Shown here one piece after another: positions 41,006 through 49,233 of a stretch of 64,000 nucleotides of DNA. The notes under the pieces were generated by a model. That model saw nothing but the letters and a program-made list of their open reading frames with translations. It was not told the DNA's origin and made no database searches. The translations under genes and the position numbers were made by a program. The stretch comes from Nocardiopsis suaedae (GTDB lineage: Bacteria; Actinomycetota; Actinomycetes; Streptosporangiales; Streptosporangiaceae). Position 1 is the first letter of the stretch. Each line of letters starts with the position of its first letter. The stretch spans positions 1-64,000 of the forward strand of contig NZ_JAQFWP010000037.1 in NCBI RefSeq assembly GCF_027706745.1, read 5' to 3'.

Positions 41006-42085
41006 TCAGTCCTGCTTGGCCCGCTCCTGGCTGACCGCGACCCACCGGTCGAGCACGTCGCGCGCCCGGCCGTCGTCGACGGCCGCGGCGGCCCGCTCCA
41101 GCCCCTGGGCGAGCATCTCCTCCAGGCTCCCGGGCAGCTCCTCGGCGGCCGCGATCGCCGCCGCCGCGTTCAGCAGCACCGCGTCGCGCACGGGCCCGCG
41201 CTCGCCCTCGACCAGGGCGCGCACCGCGCGGGCGTTCACCTCCACGTCGCCGCCGCGCAGGTCCTCGGGCACCGCGCGGCCGATCCCCAGCGCGCGCGGG
41301 TCGAGCACGTCCTCGCGCACCTCGCCGCCGCGCACCGTCCACACCCGCGAGGTGGTCGTGGTGGTGAGCTCGTCCAGCCCGTCGTCGCCGCGGAAGACCA
41401 GCGCCGAGGTACCGCGCCGGGCGAACACCCCGGCCACCGTCGGGCACATGGCGGCGTCGAACACGCCGACCGCCGCCGCCCCGGGCCGGGCCGGGTTGGT
41501 CAGCGGTCCCAGGAAGTTGAAGACGGTGGGCACCGCCAGCTCCCGGCGGGGCTTGGCGGTGTACCGGAACGAGGGGTGGAACAGCGGGGCGAAGCAGAAG
41601 GTGATCCCCGCCTCCTCGGCCACCTGGGCGGTCGAGGCGGGCCGCAGGTCGATCACGACGCCCAGGCGCTCCAGGACGTCGGCGGTGCCGCACGAGGAGG
41701 AGGCGGCCCGGTTGCCGTGCTTGACGACCTTGGCGCCGGCGGCGGCCGCGGTGATCGCCGCCATGGTCGAGACGTTGACGGTGTGCGCCTGGTCGCCGCC
41801 GGTGCCCACGATGTCCACGGTGCGCCCGGGCACGGCGATGCGCACGGCGTTGTCCAGCATCCCCTCGGCGAGGCCGACGACCTCGTCCACCGCGGCGCCC
41901 TTGGCGCGCAGCGCGATCGCGAACCCCGCGATCTGGGCGTCGGTGGCCGAGCCCGACATGATCTCCTCCATCGCCCAGGCGGTGGAGGACTCGGGCAGGT
42001 CCTGCCCGGCGAGGAGGGCGTTGATCAGCGAGGACCAGGTCGGTTCGGCGGGGGCGGGGCGGTCGGGGCTCACGGGGCTGCTCAC
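41006..42085 (-). CDS. trpD: Anthranilate phosphoribosyltransferase
   Basis: A 359-residue enzyme transferring phosphoribosyl from PRPP to anthranilate in tryptophan synthesis. Motifs: [21 protein letters not shown] (PRPP loop), [31 protein letters not shown]. The GTG at 42085 is preferred because AGAGGA lies nine bases upstream; an in-frame ATG at 42115 lacks one. A small Trp-containing frame (42135-42245) lies just upstream. The position matches Rv2192c and the Streptomyces trpD away from the main trp operon. Confidence 0.94.
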   Translation of the reverse strand: MSSPVSPDRPAPAEPTWSSLINALLAGQDLPESSTAWAMEEIMSGSATDAQIAGFAIALRAKGAAVDEVVGLAEGMLDNAVRIAVPGRTVDIVGTGGDQAHTVNVSTMAAITAAAAGAKVVKHGNRAASSSCGTADVLERLGVVIDLRPASTAQVAEEAGITFCFAPLFHPSFRYTAKPRRELAVPTVFNFLGPLTNPARPGAAAVGVFDAAMCPTVAGVFARRGTSALVFRGDDGLDELTTTTTSRVWTVRGGEVREDVLDPRALGIGRAVPEDLRGGDVEVNARAVRALVEGERGPVRDAVLLNAAAAIAAAEELPGSLEEMLAQGLERAAAAVDDGRARDVLDRWVAVSQERAKQD

Positions 42086-42134
42086 GGTGCTACTTCCTCT
42101 GCTCTTCACGCCCATGGCGGGCGGGCTCTGCTGG

Positions 42135-42245
42135 TCAGGCTCGGGCGGACGGCGCGTGCCATCGCCATCGGGGCCATCGCGCGAGCTCGCAGTGGCGCAG
42201 AGGGGAACCGCCGGTGCACGGCCCGGCGGCGCGGTTTCGCAGCAT
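42135..42245 (-). CDS. Possible Trp-containing leader peptide before trpD
   Basis: A 36-residue ORF (ATG 42245, TGA 42135-42137) with three Trp codons within six (WPRWRW, residues 24-29), ending 50 bases before the trpD GTG. This resembles a tryptophan-sensing leader, but no terminator hairpin lies between it and trpD and no good ribosome-binding site is visible. Repeated gATGGc units could create the pattern by chance. Confidence 0.3.
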   Translation of the reverse strand: MLRNRAAGPCTGGSPLRHCELARWPRWRWHAPSARA

Positions 42246-42284
42246 CGGAGTCGGGTTCCGTTCGGTGATCCTGGGACCTGACAG

Positions 42285-42315
42285 GGACCGGGCCCAGATG
42301 GATCGGGCCCGGTCC
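42285..42315 (-). terminator. Terminator after the receiver-like gene
   Basis: Perfect 11-bp stem GGACCGGGCCC (42285-42295) with GGGCCCGGTCC (42305-42315), 17 bases beyond the leftward stop codon at 42332. Confidence 0.75.
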
Positions 42316-42331
42316 GACACTACCGGGCGCC

Positions 42332-42754
42332 CTACCGGGCCGCCAGCCCGTCCGCGCGGCTGCGCATCAGCCCGGCCAGCGACTCGGCCAGCGCGACCGG
42401 GTCGATCGGGTGGCTCACCACCGCGTCCGCGCGCGACCAGGCGGCCAGCCAGCCGTCGTCGCGGCGGCCGATGAGCACCAGCACCGGAGGACACCGGTAG
42501 ATCTCGTCCTTGGCCTGGCGGCACAGGCCCATGCCGCCGGTGGGGGCGGCCTCCCCGTCGAAGACGCACACGTCGGCGGCGCCGTCGTCGAGGCGCTTGA
42601 GCACCGCGGCGGAGGTGGCGCACTCGACCAGCTCCACCTTGGGCACGTCGGCGGCGGGGCGCCGCCCGATCGCCGCCCGCACCTGCTCGCGCACGTGCGC
42701 CTTGTCGCTGTAGACGAGCACCCGCATCCTGGGGGCGTCGGCGGCGTTCTCCAT
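42332..42754 (-). CDS. Receiver-like protein without output domain
   Basis: A 140-residue protein with a CheY-like fold pattern (MRVLVYSDKAHVREQVRAAIG, VELVECATSAAVLKRLDDGAADVCVFDGEA, VLVLIGRRDDGWLAAWSRADAVVSHPIDP). The phospho-acceptor position reads FDGE, and the second acidic residue and the Lys appear altered, so it may be a pseudo-receiver. Conserved next to trpD and ctaE in Streptomyces. GAGGGA precedes the ATG at 42754. Role unknown. Confidence 0.75.
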   Translation of the reverse strand: MENAADAPRMRVLVYSDKAHVREQVRAAIGRRPAADVPKVELVECATSAAVLKRLDDGAADVCVFDGEAAPTGGMGLCRQAKDEIYRCPPVLVLIGRRDDGWLAAWSRADAVVSHPIDPVALAESLAGLMRSRADGLAAR

Positions 42755-43103
42755 GGCTGAACCGTCCCTCACATCTCGCGCGGCGCGGGCGGGGCCCCGC
42801 CGCGTCCCGGTTGCGTCGAGCCCTACGCTCTGAGACCTTCGCCACGACAGCATGCCACCCGGGGTGCGACGCAGGCCACGCCTGAGCGCCCTGTACGGCC
42901 GCCGCCGAGACCGATATGAGACGTCCCGGGCGCCATGCGGCCCCGCGGCGGGCTTCCCGGACCCCTCCGGGGCCGGTTTCCATCACGGCCCGATCACGAT
43001 CGCGGTGCCCCGGCGCGCCTCGCGGCACCGCAGATCAGAGGAGAAGCGCCCCCTTCCGGGGGGTCGTGCACCAACCTCCGCCAGATGCCGCAATAATGCA
43101 GGC
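42755..43103. other. Divergent intergenic region, receiver-like gene / ctaE
   Basis: About 350 bases with no gene I can support. It should hold promoters for both directions. A -10-like AATAAT (43092-43097) sits immediately before the ctaE GTG. Confidence 0.5.
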
Positions 43104-43104
43104 G
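43092..43104 (+). promoter_or_regulatory. Candidate leaderless promoter of ctaE
   Basis: AATAAT at 43092-43097 lies six bases before the ctaE GTG (43104), the spacing from a -10 box to a transcription start. No Shine-Dalgarno precedes the GTG. Leaderless messages are common in actinomycetes. Confidence 0.4.
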
Positions 43105-43730
43105 TGGCGACAGCAACCGCGAACCAAGAAACAGCACCGACACCAGTACATGGTGCGGCCAAGCGTCCTGACCTGGTGAGCGTTGGCACCATCGTGTGGT
43201 TGGCCAACGAGCTCATGTTCTTCGCTGCGCTGTTCGCGATGTACTACACGATCCGATCCGTGACCGTGGGCAACCCCGACCTCGGGGAGTGGCCGGCCGC
43301 GCACCTCAACGTGCCGTGGGCGCTGGGCATCACCGTCATCCTGGTGGCCTCCAGCTTCACCGCCCAGGCCGGTGTGTGGGCGGCCGAGCGCGGCGACGTC
43401 CGCAAGCTCCGCCTGTGGTTCTTCATCTCGTTCGCGATGGGCCTGATCTTCGTGTTGGGCCAGGCGTACGAGTACTACGAACTCATCGTGCACGAGGGAC
43501 TGACCCTGCAGTCCAGCGCCTACGGCTCGATGTTCTACCTCACCACCGGCTTCCACGGCCTCCACGTGATCGGCGGTCTGATCGCGTTCCTCATCATGCT
43601 GGGACGCACGTACGCCGCGAAGCGCTTCACCCACCAGCAGGCCACCAGTGCGATCGTCGTGTCCTACTACTGGCACTTCGTCGACGTGGTCTGGGTCGCT
43701 CTGTTCGCAACCATCTACTTCATCCAGTAA
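43104..43730 (+). CDS. ctaE: Cytochrome c oxidase subunit III
   Basis: A 208-residue membrane subunit of the aa3 oxidase with five helices, as in other actinobacteria. Motifs: [75 protein letters not shown]. The GTG at 43104 matches the family N-terminus; a frame extends further upstream without support. First gene of ctaE-qcrC-qcrA-qcrB, the canonical actinobacterial bc1-aa3 supercomplex cluster. Confidence 0.94.
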   Translation: MATATANQETAPTPVHGAAKRPDLVSVGTIVWLANELMFFAALFAMYYTIRSVTVGNPDLGEWPAAHLNVPWALGITVILVASSFTAQAGVWAAERGDVRKLRLWFFISFAMGLIFVLGQAYEYYELIVHEGLTLQSSAYGSMFYLTTGFHGLHVIGGLIAFLIMLGRTYAAKRFTHQQATSAIVVSYYWHFVDVVWVALFATIYFIQ

Positions 43731-43747
43731 CCCGGAACGGGGAAACC

Positions 43748-44677
43748 GTGAAATGGATTACCGCGCGGCGACGGCATCCCCTAGCGGGGTACGTCGTCGT
43801 CCTACTCGCGTTGGCCGTGTTCGGCGTGGGCTACGCCCTGGTGGCGCCCAGTGCCGACCGTGCCGAGGCCCAGGTCATGGCGGCCGCCCAGACCGGTGCC
43901 GAGCCTGCCGGCGGTGAGACCGTCGACATTGCGCAGGGGCGCGACATCTGGGAGCGCAGCTGCGCGAGCTGCCACGGGCTCAACGGCGCCGGCAGTGACA
44001 ACGCACCGGACATCACCGGTGCGGGCGGCGCCGCGGTCGACTTCCAGGTGAGCACCGGCCGCATGCCCTCCTCCAACCCGGACGCGCAGATGCCCCGCAA
44101 GGAGCCGGCGTGGGACCGGGAGGAGATCGACAACCTGATCGCCTACTACGAGCAGGAGATCGGGCAGGGCGCCGGCCCGGCCGTCCCCGAGGAGCCCCCG
44201 GGCGATGAGCCCGTCCGCTCGGACTACGAGGACGAGGACGCCTACGAGGAGGCCAAGGCCTCCTACGACGAGGCCTACGACGCCTACATCAACGGCGCCT
44301 CGGACACCCAGGCCGGGATGCAGCTCTACCTGGCCAACTGCGCGCACTGCCACAGCTGGTCGGGGGCCGGCGGCGGCCTGACCGGCGGCCACTGGGCCCC
44401 GCAGATCACCGACGCCACGCCGCGCCAGCTCTACGAGGCCATGTTGACCGGACCGGGCCAGATGCCCGTGTTCACCGAGGGCACGGTCACGCCCGACGAC
44501 AAGCAGGAACTGATCTCCTACGTAAAGACCCTGCAGGCCGAGCCGAACGCCGGCGGCATCTTCGACCTGAACCGCGTCGGCCAGGTCGCCGAGGGCTTCA
44601 TCGCCTGGACGGTCGGTCTCACCCTGATCATCGCGTGCGCGATCTGGATCACCGCGAAGCAGCGAGCCCATGACTGA
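43748..44677 (+). CDS. qcrC: Diheme cytochrome c subunit of bc1 complex
   Basis: A 309-residue subunit carrying two c-type hemes that pass electrons directly to the aa3 oxidase. CASCH (72-76) and CAHCH (198-202) are the heme sites; an N-terminal membrane anchor (about 14-33) and a C-terminal helix (about 283-303) hold it in the membrane. Between the heme domains is an acidic, Tyr-rich insertion (about 155-190) that makes it longer than typical homologues. GGGGAAACC precedes the GTG. Its end overlaps qcrA by eight bases. Confidence 0.94.
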   Translation: MKWITARRRHPLAGYVVVLLALAVFGVGYALVAPSADRAEAQVMAAAQTGAEPAGGETVDIAQGRDIWERSCASCHGLNGAGSDNAPDITGAGGAAVDFQVSTGRMPSSNPDAQMPRKEPAWDREEIDNLIAYYEQEIGQGAGPAVPEEPPGDEPVRSDYEDEDAYEEAKASYDEAYDAYINGASDTQAGMQLYLANCAHCHSWSGAGGGLTGGHWAPQITDATPRQLYEAMLTGPGQMPVFTEGTVTPDDKQELISYVKTLQAEPNAGGIFDLNRVGQVAEGFIAWTVGLTLIIACAIWITAKQRAHD

Positions 44678-45800
44678 CAAGAGCAACGACAACGACAACG
44701 GCGCGTCCGACGGGTCCGCCGACCGCGTCATCGGCACGCCCTCCCCCGCGGAGGGCCGGGCGATCGTGGCCGGAGCCGACGACCCCGGCGCCGAGCACCC
44801 GGGGGCCTACCCGGCCGAGGAGACGCACGCGCACAGCGAGGAGGAGCAGCGCCGCGCCGAGAAGACGGCGTCGGTGTGGTTCCTCATCGCCTTCCTCGCC
44901 GGCATCGGCTTCTTCGTGGCCTACTTCGCCTTCCCGCCCAACAGCGCGGGCGAGCCGGCCATCGCCGACCCGCAGATCGGCCAGTACTCGAACATGGCGC
45001 TGGGCGGCACGCTCGCCCTGGCCCTGTTCGGCATCGGCGCCGGGATGACCGTGTGGGCGCGCAGGATCATGCCGCACTACGAGGTCTCCTCGCCCTACGA
45101 CGAGCTGCCCTCGGCCCCTGAGGAGAAGGGCTCCTTCGGCGACTTCTTCATGCGGGGCGCCGACGAGAGCGGCTTCACCAAGCGGCCGCTGCTGCGCCGC
45201 ACCCTGCTGCTGTCCATGGTGCCGCTGGGCCTGGCGCCCATCGTGCTGCTGCGCGACACCGGGCCGCTGCCCGGCGACAAGCTCAAGCACACGCTCTGGG
45301 AGGACGGCCTGCGGATGGTCGTCGAGGGCACCAACAAGCCGATCAAGGAGGCCGACCTCGCCGAGGACGGCGCCATGATCACCGCCTTCCCGCAGGTCGA
45401 GGAGGAGGGCGGCCACGGCGGCGAGGGCCAGCACCTGAGCCTGAACGACCAGGCCAAGACGGTGGTCCTGCTGATCAAGATCCCCGAGGGCGACTTCAAG
45501 CCCGGGATGACCGAGCAGCAGATGAACTGGACCCACAACGGGATCGTGGCCTACTCCAAGATCTGCACGCACGTGGGCTGCCCCGCGGCGCTGTACGAGC
45601 GGGGGAGCCACCGCATCCTGTGCCCGTGCCACCAGTCGACCTTCGACGCCGCCGACGGCGCCAAGGTCGTCTTCGGGCCCGCGCACCGTCCGCTGCCCCA
45701 GCTGCCGATCGGTGTGGACGACGAGGGGTACCTCATCGCCAAGGGCGACTTCTCCGAAGCGGTCGGCCCCACGTTCTGGGACGCGGAGAAGGGGGACTAG
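44670..45800 (+). CDS. qcrA: Rieske iron-sulfur subunit of bc1 complex
   Basis: A 376-residue actinobacterial Rieske protein: hydrophilic N-terminus, three membrane helices (about 69-88, 110-130 and 180-198) and a C-terminal 2Fe-2S domain with CTHVGC and CPCHQS ligands and GPAHRPLPQLPI. It transfers electrons from menaquinol to the c hemes of QcrC. The start overlaps the qcrC end by eight bases and qcrB begins three bases after its stop, so the three are one translational unit. Confidence 0.95.
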   Translation: MTDKSNDNDNGASDGSADRVIGTPSPAEGRAIVAGADDPGAEHPGAYPAEETHAHSEEEQRRAEKTASVWFLIAFLAGIGFFVAYFAFPPNSAGEPAIADPQIGQYSNMALGGTLALALFGIGAGMTVWARRIMPHYEVSSPYDELPSAPEEKGSFGDFFMRGADESGFTKRPLLRRTLLLSMVPLGLAPIVLLRDTGPLPGDKLKHTLWEDGLRMVVEGTNKPIKEADLAEDGAMITAFPQVEEEGGHGGEGQHLSLNDQAKTVVLLIKIPEGDFKPGMTEQQMNWTHNGIVAYSKICTHVGCPAALYERGSHRILCPCHQSTFDAADGAKVVFGPAHRPLPQLPIGVDDEGYLIAKGDFSEAVGPTFWDAEKGD

Positions 45801-45803
45801 CCG

Positions 45804-47474
45804 ATGAGCACCACGACGCAGGCGCCCAAGGCGCTGCGCGGCGTCGGCAACTGGATCGACGACCGCTTCCACCTCGCCAAGACCGGTGAGAAGAACCTGC
45901 GCAAGGTCTTCCCCAACCACTGGTCGTTCATGCTGGGCGAGATCGCGCTCTACTCGTTCATCATCCTGCTGGTCACGGGCGTCTTCCTGACCCTGTGGTT
46001 CAACCCCAGCATGGCCCACACCACCTATGAGGGCTCCTACCAGCGCCTCAACGGGGTGGAGATGAGCGAGGCCTACGCCTCCACGCTGCGCATCGACTTC
46101 GACGTGCGCGGGGGCTTCCTCGTGCGGCAGATCCACCACTGGGCGGCGCTGATCTTCGTCGCCTCGCTGGTGGTGCACATGCTGCGGGTGTTCTTCACCG
46201 GCGCGTTCCGCAAGCCGCGCGAGATCAACTGGCTGATCGGGGTGGGCATCTTCACCCTGGCCATGCTGGAGGGCCTGTTCGGGTACTCGCTCCCGGACGA
46301 CCTGCCCTCCGGCATGGGCGTGCGCATCCTGCAGGGCGTCATGCTCTCGCTGCCGGTGATCGGGACCTACGTCTCGATGTTCCTGTTCGGCGGGGAGTTC
46401 CCCGGCGAGGACATCATCCCCCGGCTGTACATGCTGCACATCCTGCTGATCCCGGGGATCCTGCTGGCGCTGATCGTGGCGCACTTCATGATCCTGTGGC
46501 ACCAGAAGCACACCCAGTACCCGGGGACCGGGCGCTCGGAGAAGAAGGTCGTCGGCACGCCGATGTTCCCGGGCTTCGCCATCAAGGCGGGCGGGTTCTT
46601 CTTCTTCGTGTTCGCCGTCATCGTCGCGCTGAGCGCGTTCGTGCAGATCAACCCGATCCACCTGTTCGGGCCCTTCACGCCCACGGCCATCACCTCGGGC
46701 CTGCAGCCCGACTGGTACATGGGCTTCATGGAGGGGTCTCTGCGCATCTTCCCGAACTGGCTGGACTTCCAGATCTTCGGGTACGCGGTGCCGATCGGCG
46801 TGCTGGTGCCGGGCCTGGTGATCCCGGGCCTGATCTTCGGCGGGCTGGCGGCCTGGCCGTTCCTCGAGCAGTGGATCACCGGGGACAAGCGGGCGCACAA
46901 CGTCGCCGACCGCCCGCGCAACGCTCCGGTGCGCACCGCGGTGGGCGTGGCCGGGGTCGTCTTCTACGGCATCCTGTGGCTGGCGGGGGCGAACGACATC
47001 CTGTCGCACACGTTCTCCATCAGCCTGTACTGGACGACGTACTTCTTCCGCGTCGCCGCCATCGCCGGGCCGATCATCGGCTTCATCGTCGCCAAGCGCA
47101 TCTGCCTGGGGCTGCAGCGCCGGGACCGGGAGACGCTGGAGCACGGCTACGAGAGCGGCACCATCCAGCAGCTCCCCAGCGGCGAGTTCATCGAGGTGCA
47201 CAAGGAGTCCTCGCAGGAGACCGTGCACGTGCTGGAGAGCAAGGCCGCGGTGGACCGGATCGACGACGAGGCGATCGCGTCGGTGGAGGAGTCCGAGTCC
47301 GACGGTGTGGAGGCCCCGGCCGCGCGCGGCCTCAAGGGCAAGCTCCGCGCCAAGCTCGCGCACTGGTACACGAAGGACAACGTGTCCTTCGAGGGGGTGG
47401 AGGCCCACACCGGCCACCACCTGCACCACGGTGCGGGCCACGAGGAGCACGAGGAGATGGCCGGCAGCCACTAG
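45804..47474 (+). CDS. qcrB: Cytochrome b subunit of bc1 complex
   Basis: A 556-residue cytochrome b oxidising menaquinol. The paired heme histidines are in IHHWAALIFVASLVVHML and HILLIPGILLALIVAHFMILWH, the Qo motif is PDWY (in place of PEWY) as usual in actinobacteria, and eight or nine membrane helices are visible. A hydrophilic C-terminal tail of about 110 residues ends in a His-rich segment. It is the target family of telacebec-type inhibitors. A strong terminator follows 30 bases after the stop. Confidence 0.95.
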   Translation: MSTTTQAPKALRGVGNWIDDRFHLAKTGEKNLRKVFPNHWSFMLGEIALYSFIILLVTGVFLTLWFNPSMAHTTYEGSYQRLNGVEMSEAYASTLRIDFDVRGGFLVRQIHHWAALIFVASLVVHMLRVFFTGAFRKPREINWLIGVGIFTLAMLEGLFGYSLPDDLPSGMGVRILQGVMLSLPVIGTYVSMFLFGGEFPGEDIIPRLYMLHILLIPGILLALIVAHFMILWHQKHTQYPGTGRSEKKVVGTPMFPGFAIKAGGFFFFVFAVIVALSAFVQINPIHLFGPFTPTAITSGLQPDWYMGFMEGSLRIFPNWLDFQIFGYAVPIGVLVPGLVIPGLIFGGLAAWPFLEQWITGDKRAHNVADRPRNAPVRTAVGVAGVVFYGILWLAGANDILSHTFSISLYWTTYFFRVAAIAGPIIGFIVAKRICLGLQRRDRETLEHGYESGTIQQLPSGEFIEVHKESSQETVHVLESKAAVDRIDDEAIASVEESESDGVEAPAARGLKGKLRAKLAHWYTKDNVSFEGVEAHTGHHLHHGAGHEEHEEMAGSH

Positions 47475-47504
47475 GCCGCTTCCGTCACCCGGCTCCGATC
47501 CGGC

Positions 47505-47547
47505 AACGAGGCCCGGCCCCCGACGCGTTCGGGGGCCGGGCCTCGTT
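47505..47547 (+). terminator. Terminator after the ctaE-qcrCAB operon
   Basis: Perfect 19-bp stem (47505-47523 with 47529-47547; outer bases AACGAGG/CCTCGTT), loop CGCGT, 30 bases after the qcrB stop and ending in TT. Confidence 0.9.
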
Positions 47548-47590
47548 CATGTGCGGGGACGTCCTCCCCGGGCCCGCCCGGGGGCCGGGG

Positions 47591-47643
47591 CCCACCGGGA
47601 GGCGCGGGCCCACCGGGAGGCGCGGGCCCACCGGGAGGCGCGG
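47591..47643. repeat. Tandem repeat, 18-base unit, three copies
   Basis: The unit CCCACCGGGAGGCGCGGG starts at 47591, 47609 and 47627 (the last incomplete by a base). It lies in the 380-base gap between qcrB and the IS element, which has no gene apart from the terminator at 47505. Confidence 0.85.
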
Positions 47644-47854
47644 CATCCTGCCGGGAGGCACGCCGTGGGGACCGCCGCCGGGGTCTCCCCCGCGTCTCTC
47701 CTCAGCGTCCCCCGGGCACCGGAGGCGGCGCCGCACGGGGTCTGGGCCTGATTCCGGACGGGCCTCAATCGCCTTCTGCGCACTTCGCTCCCCCGGGGCC
47801 GACTCAGGGCCGCCCGGGACACGCGAAAGGCCCCTCACGGAGGCGAATTCCAGG

Positions 47855-49156
47855 GGTCGTTGCAACACCGCTGCTAGTTGCTGTGCGCTGCTAGGAGCTT
47901 AGCGAGGCGCTCGGCTGGGGTATCCCAGCCGAGCGTCTTTCGCGGCCTTGAGTTGAGCTCGGCGGCCACGGCCTCCAGGTCCTCGCGGGAATGCCTCGAC
48001 AGGTCCGTGCCCTTCGGGAAGTACTGGCGCAGCAGCCCGTTCGTGTTCTCGTTCGAGCCGCGCTGCCAGGGGCTGGCCGGATCGCAGAAGAACACCGGGA
48101 TGTCGGTGGCCAGGGTGAACGCCTGGTGGGCGGCCATCTCCGAGCCCTGGTCCCAGGTCAGCGAGCGCTTCAGGTGGGGCGGCAGGGTCCGGGCCGTGTC
48201 CACCAGGGCGTTGCGCACGGCCGCCGCGCTGTGCCCGCCGGGCAGGTGGAGGAGCATCACGTACCGGGTGGCGCGCTCGACCAGGGTGCCGATGGCCGAC
48301 CGGGAGTTGGCGCCCACGATCAGGTCGCCCTCCCAGTGGCCGGGGACGGCCCGGTCTGCGGCCTCGGCCGGCCGCTCGCTGATCATCACCATGTCGCGGA
48401 TCGGGCCGGGCAGGCGCGAGTTGGCGTGGCGGCGGGGTTTGCGGCGGGCGCGGCCGGTGCGCAGGGCGCGGGCCAGCTCGCGGCGCAGCTCGCCGCGGCC
48501 CTGGACGTAGAGCGCCTGGTAGACGGTCTCGTGCACCACGTGCATCTCCGGGCGGTCGAGGAAGGTGCTGCGCAGAGCCTGGCAGATCTGCTCGGGGCTC
48601 CAGCGCCGCGAGAGCCGGTCCTGGATGAAGTCCCGCAGTTCGGGGTTGCTGCCGATCTTGCCGGTCTTGGGGCGGGGCCTGCGCGAGTCGGCGCGGCGCT
48701 GGGCGGCGTGGGGCCGGTAGTAGCGCGGGCCGCCGTGGGCGCTGGTGCGGTTGCGGCGGACCTCGCGACTGATGGTCGAGGGGCTGCGGCCCAGTTCGGC
48801 GGCGATGGTCCGCAGGGTGGCCTTCTCGCGGAGCCGGTCGGCGATGTGGATGCGCTCGTCCTCGTTCAGGTGGCGCGTGCGGCGGGCCGGAGCCGGTTCG
48901 CAGGGCGGCACCACCGTGTTGGCCGGTGGTGCCGCCCTGCTTCTACCCGAGGCGTTGCGGCCGTTGCGCCACCGCTTGCCGGTCCGGGTGTTGATGCCGA
49001 CGATGCGGCATGCCTCGGCGTATCCGATTCCCTGGTCCACGAGGCGCAAGTATTCCCGGCGCTCGCGGGTCAGCTTCCTCGGGCCCTGGGGCCTGCGGCT
49101 GTCCCGGATCTCGAAGTCGTCCATCCCACCCCTTCAAGTGGGGTGTTGCAACGACC
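47855..49156 (-). mobile_element. IS30-family insertion sequence
   Basis: About 1.3 kb bounded by the 15-bp terminal inverted repeats GGTCGTTGCAACACC (47855-47869) and GGTGTTGCAACGACC (49142-49156) and filled by one intact transposase gene. A clear target duplication cannot be fixed: the flanks read CCAG and CTAG. The insertion lies between the arms of a hairpin, a target type known for IS30-family elements. Confidence 0.9.
47874..49124 (-). CDS. IS30-family transposase
   Basis: A 416-residue full-length DDE transposase. Two N-terminal HTH regions are visible (VDQGIGYAEACRIVGINTRTGKRW; LREKATLRTIAAELGRSPSTISREVRRN), then the integrase core with the first Asp in GHWEGDLIVG, the second in LTWDQGSEM and the Glu in PWQRGSNENTNGLLRQYFP. 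No frameshift or stop interrupts it, so the element looks competent. It lies between the bc1 and aa3 gene groups, where related genomes have no transposon. Confidence 0.95.
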   Translation of the reverse strand: MDDFEIRDSRRPQGPRKLTRERREYLRLVDQGIGYAEACRIVGINTRTGKRWRNGRNASGRSRAAPPANTVVPPCEPAPARRTRHLNEDERIHIADRLREKATLRTIAAELGRSPSTISREVRRNRTSAHGGPRYYRPHAAQRRADSRRPRPKTGKIGSNPELRDFIQDRLSRRWSPEQICQALRSTFLDRPEMHVVHETVYQALYVQGRGELRRELARALRTGRARRKPRRHANSRLPGPIRDMVMISERPAEAADRAVPGHWEGDLIVGANSRSAIGTLVERATRYVMLLHLPGGHSAAAVRNALVDTARTLPPHLKRSLTWDQGSEMAAHQAFTLATDIPVFFCDPASPWQRGSNENTNGLLRQYFPKGTDLSRHSREDLEAVAAELNSRPRKTLGWDTPAERLAKLLAAHSN

Positions 49157-49233
49157 ACTAGAACCCGGGGGAGCCGTGAGGGGCCTTCTCGGGGTCGAGC
49201 GCCGCGGAGGAGCCTCCGCGGAAGGGGGTCCCG

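Larger units (their letters stand above)
47827..49187. repeat. Hairpin arms split by the IS30-family element
   Basis: AAGGCCCCTCACGG (47827-47840) and CCGTGAGGGGCCTT (49174-49187) are perfectly complementary and flank the IS element closely on either side. Without the insertion they would form a 14-bp hairpin with a short loop, just downstream of the leftward L,D-transpeptidase gene. Confidence 0.75.

Noticed and set aside
44649-47471. A 940-codon open frame on the minus strand
   Set aside because: It mirrors qcrA and qcrB, which are certain genes; its composition is typical of antisense shadows.
47852-49161. Target-site duplication of the IS30-family element
   Set aside because: The flanks CCAG and CTAG are similar but not identical and the exact IS ends are ambiguous by one or two bases, so no duplication can be claimed.
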